A program made the position numbers and the translations under genes. The notes beneath the pieces are model-generated. The model was not told where the DNA came from. It did not search any database and worked only from the letters and a program-made list of their open reading frames with translations. From Solidesulfovibrio sp. (GTDB lineage Bacteria > Desulfobacterota > Desulfovibrionia > Desulfovibrionales > Desulfovibrionaceae), in assembly GCF_029978005.1 (NCBI RefSeq), contig NZ_JARKOZ010000076.1, positions 1 through 38,219 on the forward strand: DNA of 38,219 bases, in the 5' to 3' direction. This document shows positions 32,592 to 38,219 of the stretch, piece after piece; the first letter of the stretch is position 1; every line of letters begins with the position of its first letter.

Positions 32592-34855
32592 TCTCCCGCC
32601 AGCGCCTCGTCGATGTAGGGCGGGATCGGCATGCCGGCCGCGCGCAGGTTGTGCCGGGCCAGCCGCACCTTCTCCAGTGGGATCTCGTGCTCGCGCCAGT
32701 AGGCCCCGGGGTCGTCCAGGAAGGCGGCCATGACCGCATAGCCCTCGGCATAGCTGCCCACCTCGTGGCAGCAGTTGACGATCCAGCGCGGCCCGAGCGC
32801 CCCCAGTTCGTAGCCGCCGCCGGACAGGTCACTCGAGAGGATGCGGAACTGCGCGAGCGTCTGCCGCCAGAACGGCTCGCCCCCGGGCCCCAGGCCCACC
32901 GGGTCGATGAAGATGTAGGGCGCGGGCAGACACTGGCCGATCTTCATGAAGGTGAGCGCCATGTTGATCTCATAGCAGGTGCCGAAGCCTCCCAGGTTGA
33001 AGACCTTGAAGAGCGAGCGCCGGTCCAGGATGTCCTGCCGGGTGTTGAGCGCCAGGTTCGTGAACTGGGCCACGGCCTGGGGGGCGAAATTGGTCTTCTG
33101 GCCGATCTCCTCGGCGTCGATGCCCACCCCCAGGCGGTAGATGTCGAGCCCCGCGGCCGCGTCGTCCACGATGCGCATCACCCCCGGCCCCGAGCCGTGC
33201 GCCACGCCGAACCCCTCGCCCAGGCGTGGATGGTCCCGCAGCCGGCGCAGGAAGTCGGCGATGGGCTCGGCCAGCACCGGCCCCAGCACGTCCACGGACG
33301 AACCGAACATGGCCATGGTGGTGTGCACGCGCGGCAGCCGCTCCTTGCCCGGCCGCGTCACCCAAAGCCCCCGGAAGAACTCCCGCACCTGGGCCTCGCC
33401 GTTCACCTCAAGGAGCAGGTAGAAGCGCATGCCCTCGTTTTCCAGGCGCACCAGCTCCTCGTACAGCGTCTGGTCCATGCGGAAGTGGGGCAGCCGACAG
33501 GCCTCGCCCACGGCGCAGCCCATGCCCCGGGCCACCACCACGCCGATGCCGTTGCGCTTGAGCACCCGCAGCGTGTCCACCGGCGGCAGCGCGTCGGACA
33601 CGAAGACCTTGGACAGATTCTGCTCGCCGCCCACGTATTTGAGTTCCTCGAGCAGCGGGCGCACGCGCTTGGGGATCTCCTCGCCCTCCATCACACCCTC
33701 GGGGATGTTGCCTCGGGCGTATTCGTAGACCAGCCGCCACTGGAACTCCTGGAGCCACTCGCCCTCCTCCTGCTCCCAGGGAACGGCGATGGTCTTGCCC
33801 GGCATGAGGATGCGGCCGTAGACCCCGCCCTGACCCGGTGCGGCCGTGACCTCGTCGAAAAAGACCCGTGTGACTGCGGGGTTGAAGACGTCGGTCAGGT
33901 CGGCGAAATCCACGCCCGCCGCCAGCACCTCCCGGGCCCGCCCCGGCGCGAGCACCCGCTCGGCCAGCCGGGCCAGTCCCTGGTCGGCCGGGTAGAGCCG
34001 CAGGCGCACGGACAGCTCGCTCGTGGACGCGGCCGCCTCGCCGCCGTTGTAGAGTTCCACCTGGCGCGGCGTGCGGATGCCCGTGGTGCGGATGCCGTCG
34101 AGCAGCCGCGAGGCCAGATGAAAGACGCCCGGGGCCGAGGTCTCGCGCACGATGAAGGCTAGGTAAGGCCCAAGGGCGATGCGCACCGCGCCCACGAGAA
34201 ATTCCTTGGCCCCGAGAAGCGCCGGCAGCCCGGCCGGGGACGGGCTCTGGAAGATGGTCAGGCCGTGCTTGCCCTTGACCACCATCTCCGCGAAATTGCG
34301 TCCCACGCCGAGCAGGCGCGAGGACAGGGCGTAGCGCAGGTTCTCCAGGGGAATTTCCACCACCCCGTCCGCGTCGATGCGGTGGCGCTCGGGCAGCAGC
34401 AGCCAGCCCCGCTCCACGGCGGCGCCGATGGCCTCGCCGGACAGGGCCGGGCCGCGCGGGATGAAAAGCCGTCCGAAATCCACTCCCCCGTCCGGGCACA
34501 ATCCGCGCAGATCGGCCAGGGATTCGGCCAGGGCGGCGTTGAGCGCCGTCAGCGCCACCGGGACCTCCACGGTGCGGGCCGCGTCCGAGACCTCCGGCGG
34601 GTCGCCCGTCAGACGCACGTCGAGGCCGATGCGCGAATGGCCGCTGCGGCCGCTTAAGTCCATGTAGTCCGTCAGCGAGGTTCCTTCCCGGGCGGCCCGG
34701 TCGCGCAGGTCGCGCACAAGGCCGCGAAGCGTGTCGCTGGTGTGGGAAAAGCGCATGAGGCCAAGGGCCTGGGGCGCGCCGAGTTCGTCGTTGAAGTGGA
34801 CGTCGCCCATGGAAACGAGCTGGCCGTCGCCGGTGATGAGCGGGGATGGGGTCAT
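32588..34855 (-). CDS. Large LOG-domain (Rossmann, lysine decarboxylase-like) protein
   Basis: A 755-residue protein. The last third (about 505-725) resembles the LOG/TIGR00730 fold: MAMFGSSV (515-522), HGSGPGVMRIVDDAA (553-567) and LGGFGTCYE (621-629), corresponding to the conserved PGGxGTxxE nucleotide-binding motif. LOG enzymes cleave nucleoside monophosphates to base and ribose phosphate; bacterial relatives such as PpnN act on purine/pyrimidine nucleotides. The preceding 500 residues have no domain I recognise, making this much longer than LOG (about 190) or PpnN (about 450). The start at 34855 is chosen for AGGAGG four bases upstream; the frame opens to 34903. A TATAAG promoter lies about 50 bases further up. 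Activity is inferred. Confidence 0.75.
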   Translation of the reverse strand: MTPSPLITGDGQLVSMGDVHFNDELGAPQALGLMRFSHTSDTLRGLVRDLRDRAAREGTSLTDYMDLSGRSGHSRIGLDVRLTGDPPEVSDAARTVEVPVALTALNAALAESLADLRGLCPDGGVDFGRLFIPRGPALSGEAIGAAVERGWLLLPERHRIDADGVVEIPLENLRYALSSRLLGVGRNFAEMVVKGKHGLTIFQSPSPAGLPALLGAKEFLVGAVRIALGPYLAFIVRETSAPGVFHLASRLLDGIRTTGIRTPRQVELYNGGEAAASTSELSVRLRLYPADQGLARLAERVLAPGRAREVLAAGVDFADLTDVFNPAVTRVFFDEVTAAPGQGGVYGRILMPGKTIAVPWEQEEGEWLQEFQWRLVYEYARGNIPEGVMEGEEIPKRVRPLLEELKYVGGEQNLSKVFVSDALPPVDTLRVLKRNGIGVVVARGMGCAVGEACRLPHFRMDQTLYEELVRLENEGMRFYLLLEVNGEAQVREFFRGLWVTRPGKERLPRVHTTMAMFGSSVDVLGPVLAEPIADFLRRLRDHPRLGEGFGVAHGSGPGVMRIVDDAAAGLDIYRLGVGIDAEEIGQKTNFAPQAVAQFTNLALNTRQDILDRRSLFKVFNLGGFGTCYEINMALTFMKIGQCLPAPYIFIDPVGLGPGGEPFWRQTLAQFRILSSDLSGGGYELGALGPRWIVNCCHEVGSYAEGYAVMAAFLDDPGAYWREHEIPLEKVRLARHNLRAAGMPIPPYIDEALAGD

Positions 34856-34905
34856 GGGGCCTCCTGCCGGAGGGCGGCCAGATCGCCGCGCGGGTCCGGA
34901 CAATT

Positions 34906-34934
34906 CTTATAAGCCAAGCCGCGCTCCCGGAAAA
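34906..34934 (-). promoter_or_regulatory. Candidate promoter of the LOG-domain gene
   Basis: On the minus strand TTTTCC (34929-34934) and TATAAG (34906-34911) are 17 bases apart, in the 214-base spacer between divergent genes, about 50 bases before the start. The -10 is strong, the -35 weak. CTTATAAG is itself palindromic, so it might serve either direction. Confidence 0.4.
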
Positions 34935-35069
34935 CCCCCTTTCCCGGCGCGCCCTTGCCCACCGGACGCGGCGATGATAGACGCCAGGGACACTCCTTGC
35001 GCGTCGCAGGGCCGCGACAGGCCCGGGGCTTTCGCGAAATACGGTCGCGCAGGCAAACAAGGACCGCCC

Positions 35070-36281
35070 ATGCCGACACTTCCCCTTTCCAAGGCGCGCG
35101 CCGGCATGGTGCTGGCCGCGGACGCCGAGAGCCTCGACGGCAACTACCGCCTCGAAGCCGGCCTGGAGCTAAGCGACGGGCACCTCCGGCTGCTGCGCGG
35201 CTGGCACGTCGCGGCAATCGATGTAAAAAACGACGACGCCTCGCCGCCTGCCCCCTCGCGGGACGCCCCCGAGGCGGCCATACTCGAACGCTTCGCCCAT
35301 CTGCCGGCGGACGAGCCCGTGGTCGCCGCCCTGCGCCGGCTGGCCCTGGACCGGGCCGCCACCCTGCCCCCGCCGCCCCCCTGCCCCATCCCGTCCGCCA
35401 AGGCGGCCACGCCAGCGGCCCTCGCGCCGGAACGCATCCTGGCCAACGACCCGGTGCTCGTTTCCCTGCCGGAAGTCTTCATGCGCATCCGCGAGGTCCT
35501 AAGCGACCCGGACTCCACCGTGGAAGAGGCGGCGGCGGTCATCGGCAAGGACCCGAGCCTGACGGCCAAGCTCCTCAAACTCGTCAACAGCGCCTTCTAC
35601 GCCCGCACCATGCGCGTCTCCGGCGGCCTGCCTCCCGGGGCGGTGGATTCCCTGAGCCGGGCGGTCATGCTCCTTGGACTCAACCAGCTCTCCACCCTGG
35701 CCATGGGCGTGTCCGTGCTGCCCCTTTTCAAGGACATCCCGCCGGAATGCATCGACATGCGCCAGTTCTGGCGGCACAGCGTGGCCGTGGGACTCGTGGC
35801 CAAGCTCCTGGCCTCGCGCCTGGGCGACCCGAGCCCGGAACGTTTCTTCGTGGCCGGCCTGCTCCACGACATCGGCAGGCTCGTGCTCTACAAGCAGCAA
35901 CCCGCCGCCTCGGCCGCCGCCCTGGCCCGGGCCGCCGCCACGGGACGGCTGCTGGTCGACGTGGAACGCGAGATGTTCGGCTTCGACCACGGCAAGCTCG
36001 GCGGCATGCTGCTGCGCAAGTGGCGGTTCCCCGAGAGCCTGGAGCAGGCCGTGTGGCGGCACCACGACCCCCTCGGCGGCGAGGTGCCGCTGGAGCCGGC
36101 GCTCATCTGCGTGGCAGACATGATCGCCGGCGCGACGCTCTCCGGCGGCAGCGGCGAGCGCCTGACCCCACGCTTCCTGCCCGAAGTCTGGCGCATCGCG
36201 GCCATCTCCCCCGGCGAACTGCCGGAACTGGTGGTCATGGCCGAATCGCATCTCGACGTCGTGTGCGCCATGTTCGCCTGA
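35070..36281 (+). CDS. HDOD/HD domain signalling protein
   Basis: A 403-residue cytoplasmic protein. The N-terminal ~55 residues (KARAGMVLAADAESLDGNYRLEAGLELSD...) match the small domain that precedes many HD-GYP/HDOD proteins. After a Pro-rich linker, residues about 120-350 form the HDOD domain: DPSLTAKLLKLVNSAFY at 161-177, RAVMLLGLNQLSTLAMG at 197-213. HD-type residues are retained: His236, HD at 266-267 (LLHDIGRL), HH at 331-332 and Asp350, whereas many HDOD proteins have lost them. It has no GYP motif. It probably acts in c-di-GMP or stress signalling (inference). The start at 35070 follows AAGGA; a 34974 start is possible. Confidence 0.82.
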   Translation: MPTLPLSKARAGMVLAADAESLDGNYRLEAGLELSDGHLRLLRGWHVAAIDVKNDDASPPAPSRDAPEAAILERFAHLPADEPVVAALRRLALDRAATLPPPPPCPIPSAKAATPAALAPERILANDPVLVSLPEVFMRIREVLSDPDSTVEEAAAVIGKDPSLTAKLLKLVNSAFYARTMRVSGGLPPGAVDSLSRAVMLLGLNQLSTLAMGVSVLPLFKDIPPECIDMRQFWRHSVAVGLVAKLLASRLGDPSPERFFVAGLLHDIGRLVLYKQQPAASAAALARAAATGRLLVDVEREMFGFDHGKLGGMLLRKWRFPESLEQAVWRHHDPLGGEVPLEPALICVADMIAGATLSGGSGERLTPRFLPEVWRIAAISPGELPELVVMAESHLDVVCAMFA

Positions 36282-36345
36282 TCGCCGCCCGGTCCGACGA
36301 TCGAGGCGGCAGGCCGCCGCGCACCTCAACCAGGGAGGATCTCCC

Positions 36346-38037
36346 ATGGACGTTCCCGCGCACGCCCTCCTCGCATCCCCGGATCGCGCCGAAGAGCTCA
36401 AGGCCCGGTCCCTTTCCCACAAGTCCGTGACCCTGTCCCCGCGTCAGCAAGCCACTCTCGAATTGCTGCTCTCCGGAGCCCTCTTTCCCCTCACCGGCTA
36501 CATGGGCCGGGAGGACTGGCAAGCCGTGCTCGATTCCATGCGCCTGGCCGACGGCCGCCTCTTCCCCATGCCCGTCTGCCTCGACGCGCCGGCCGCCCTG
36601 GCCCAGGGCCTCACGCCCGGGGAGAAGCTGGCCCTGCGCGACCAGGAAGGCTTCATGCTGGCGGTGCTGACCGTGTCCGAAGCCTGGGAGGCGGATGCGC
36701 ACGCCGAGGCGGCCGCCGTCTTCGACGCGGCGGACATCGACCGCCACCCCGGCGCGGCGGCCTACGCCCGGGAAACCGCGCCCTGGCGCGTGGGCGGCGC
36801 GGTCGAGGGCGTGTCTCTGCCGCCCCATGCCGACTTTCCGGAACTGCGCCGCACGCCCCAGGCCGTTCGGGACGTGTTCCGGCAGCGCGGCTGGCGACGG
36901 GTGATCGGCTGCCAGACCGACACACTGCTCCACAACCGCGAGCACGCCATGCTGCGCCGGGCGGCGGCGGACGTCGAAGGCAGCATCCTGCTGCTGCGCT
37001 GCGCCGGCGACGCCATGGCCGGCGGCGCGCCCCACTTCGTCGGCGTGCGCTGCGCCCGCCTGTTCTCCGGGGCCTTTCCCGAAAATCTCCTGCTCCTCAG
37101 CCTCCTCCCCCTGCTTCGGCTCAACGCCGGGCCGCGCCAGGCCCTCTTCGAGGCCCTTGTTCAGAAAAACCACGGCTGCACCCATACCCTGGTGGGCCTG
37201 AACCACGCCGACCCTACGGCTGCCAGTGGAACGCCCTTCTACCCGCCGGGCAAGGCCCAACGCCTCGTGGCCGAGAGCGAAGACGAGACCGGCATCGCCA
37301 TGGTCCCGGAAACCCCCATGGAATACGTGGAGGAAAAAGCCCAATACCTGCCGCGCGCCGCCGTCGGCCAGGGAATGACCGCCCGTGACGTCACGCCGGC
37401 GGAATTCACCCGCCGCCTGGAATTCGGCCTGGACGTCCCGGCCTGGTTCACCCCGCCGGAAGTCACGGCCGAACTGCGCGCCGTCTTCCCGCCGCGCTCC
37501 AAACAAGGCTTCACCCTCTTCATGACCGGGCTCTCCGGCGCGGGCAAATCCACCCTGGCCAAGATCCTCTACGTCAAGTTCATGGAACTGCGCACCCGGC
37601 CGGTCACGCTCCTCGACGGCGACATCGTGCGCCGGCACCTCTCGAGCGAACTCACCTTCTCCAAGGAACACCGCAACCTCAACATCGCCCGTATCGGCTT
37701 CGTGGCCAGCGAAATCACCAAAAACGGCGGCATCGCCATCTGCGCCCCCATCGCGCCCTACGCCAGCGCCAGACGGGAAGCCCGCTCCCTGGTCGCGCCC
37801 CACGGCGGCTTCGTGGAAATCCACGTCTCCACGCCGCTGGACGTGTGCGAACAGCGCGACCGCAAAGGCCTCTACGCCAAGGCCCGGGCCGGACTCGTCA
37901 AAGGCGTCACCGGCATCGACGACCCCTACGAACTCCCCGAACACCCGGAACTCCGCCTGGACACCAGCCGCCTCAGCCCCGGCGAAGCGGCCCAGGAAAC
38001 GCTGCTCTACCTCGAACGCGAAGGCTATCTGGCGTAG
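36346..38037 (+). CDS. APS kinase fused to a degenerate ATP-sulfurylase domain
   Basis: A 563-residue protein with the domain order of bacterial bifunctional PAPS synthases (sulfurylase first, kinase last). The sulfurylase-like part (1 to about 370) aligns well overall (DIDRHPGAAAYARE, RRTPQAVRDVFRQRGW, KNHGCTHTLVG), but its catalytic motifs are lost: QTRNPLHxxH reads QTDTLLH followed by His200 with an extra residue (190-200), and GRDHAG reads GLNHAD (284-289). The APS kinase part (about 385-563) looks intact: Walker A GLSGAGKS at 395-402, LDGDIVRRHLS from 423, and GLYAKARAG...TGIDDPYE...PEHPELRLDT. It should phosphorylate APS to PAPS; sulfate activation by the first domain is doubtful. GGAGG lies eight bases before the ATG. 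Confidence 0.88.
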   Translation: MDVPAHALLASPDRAEELKARSLSHKSVTLSPRQQATLELLLSGALFPLTGYMGREDWQAVLDSMRLADGRLFPMPVCLDAPAALAQGLTPGEKLALRDQEGFMLAVLTVSEAWEADAHAEAAAVFDAADIDRHPGAAAYARETAPWRVGGAVEGVSLPPHADFPELRRTPQAVRDVFRQRGWRRVIGCQTDTLLHNREHAMLRRAAADVEGSILLLRCAGDAMAGGAPHFVGVRCARLFSGAFPENLLLLSLLPLLRLNAGPRQALFEALVQKNHGCTHTLVGLNHADPTAASGTPFYPPGKAQRLVAESEDETGIAMVPETPMEYVEEKAQYLPRAAVGQGMTARDVTPAEFTRRLEFGLDVPAWFTPPEVTAELRAVFPPRSKQGFTLFMTGLSGAGKSTLAKILYVKFMELRTRPVTLLDGDIVRRHLSSELTFSKEHRNLNIARIGFVASEITKNGGIAICAPIAPYASARREARSLVAPHGGFVEIHVSTPLDVCEQRDRKGLYAKARAGLVKGVTGIDDPYELPEHPELRLDTSRLSPGEAAQETLLYLEREGYLA

Positions 38038-38065
38038 TGCGGGAGTGAGAACGACGGGAAGAAAA

Positions 38066-38128
38066 CGGGGCTCCGCCCCGAGCCCCGCCAGGAGGGGGTG
38101 ACCCCCTCCTGGACCTCCCCGACGGGTG
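38066..38128. repeat. REP-like palindromic element after the APS kinase gene (copy D)
   Basis: A CGGGGC-TCC-GCCCCG hairpin (38066-38080) is followed by a 12-bp perfect palindrome (38088-38099 with 38101-38112) and ACCTCCCCGACGGG, nearly identical to copy C. It begins 29 bases after the stop and may end transcription or protect the transcript. The rest of 38129-38219 shows no gene. Confidence 0.75.
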
Positions 38129-38219
38129 CGGATGGGGAGGCAGGTGGGAACAGTGGGCGGCGGGGCGGCGGTGGTTGTGGTCTCGGAAATGGGCCGGGCG
38201 ACGCAGGCCGCAAAGCCGG

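Noticed and set aside
36346-37450. Annotation of the N-terminal domain as a functional dissimilatory Sat
   Set aside because: Both catalytic motifs are substituted, so active sulfate adenylyltransferase is not supported by the sequence.

Overview
The window reads as chromosomal DNA of a high-GC (about 70%) anaerobic deltaproteobacterium, most likely a Desulfovibrionaceae member of the Solidesulfovibrio/Desulfovibrio magneticus type. This is inferred from codon usage, a fused nuoBCD gene inside a complete 14-subunit complex I operon, an ATP-sulfurylase-like/APS-kinase protein, and intergenic GC-rich palindromic elements of a kind I associate with that group. No rRNA, tRNA, CRISPR array, insertion sequence or phage gene was seen. 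No stretch longer than 300 bases lacks a gene; the longest gap, 5459-5715, holds a possible promoter.

Layout. (1) 1-3038, minus strand: 5' part of an MlaF-like ABC ATPase and an EAL-CBS-GGDEF c-di-GMP protein. (2) 3220-15171: a surface/secretion and glycosylation block. It has a GT4 glycosyltransferase, a small convergent unknown gene, a type I secretion ABC transporter with a degenerate C39-like domain, its HlyD-type adaptor, a modular protein with a hexapeptide-repeat linker, a second GT4, a TPR plus beta-domain protein, and a GT2-GT4 double glycosyltransferase. The last five plus strand genes run in one direction and the final three are translationally overlapped or tightly linked. This is the best candidate for an undescribed system: type I export of a surface protein together with its glycosylation. 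(3) 15226-16945: an APC amino-acid permease and a small Cys-rich protein. (4) 17139-31575: nuoA-BCD-E-F-G-H-I-J-K-L-M-N, with a plausible promoter and a perfect inverted repeat upstream of nuoA, and REP-like palindromic elements in the nuoD-nuoE and nuoI-nuoJ spacers. (5) 31671-32591: a Trm112-like/SAM methyltransferase, convergent with a 755-residue LOG-domain protein. (6) 35070-38037: an HDOD/HD signalling protein and an APS kinase fused to an ATP sulfurylase domain whose active-site motifs are degenerate.

How the genes work together: the nuo operon encodes a full proton-pumping quinone reductase with NADH-input subunits E, F and G. NuoF has Ala at a normally conserved Glu of the nucleotide site, so the electron donor deserves testing. 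The secretion/glycosylation block is flanked by a c-di-GMP enzyme and an envelope ABC ATPase, which fits a surface-remodelling theme, but the link is by proximity only. All comparisons with known families are from memory; no database search was run.
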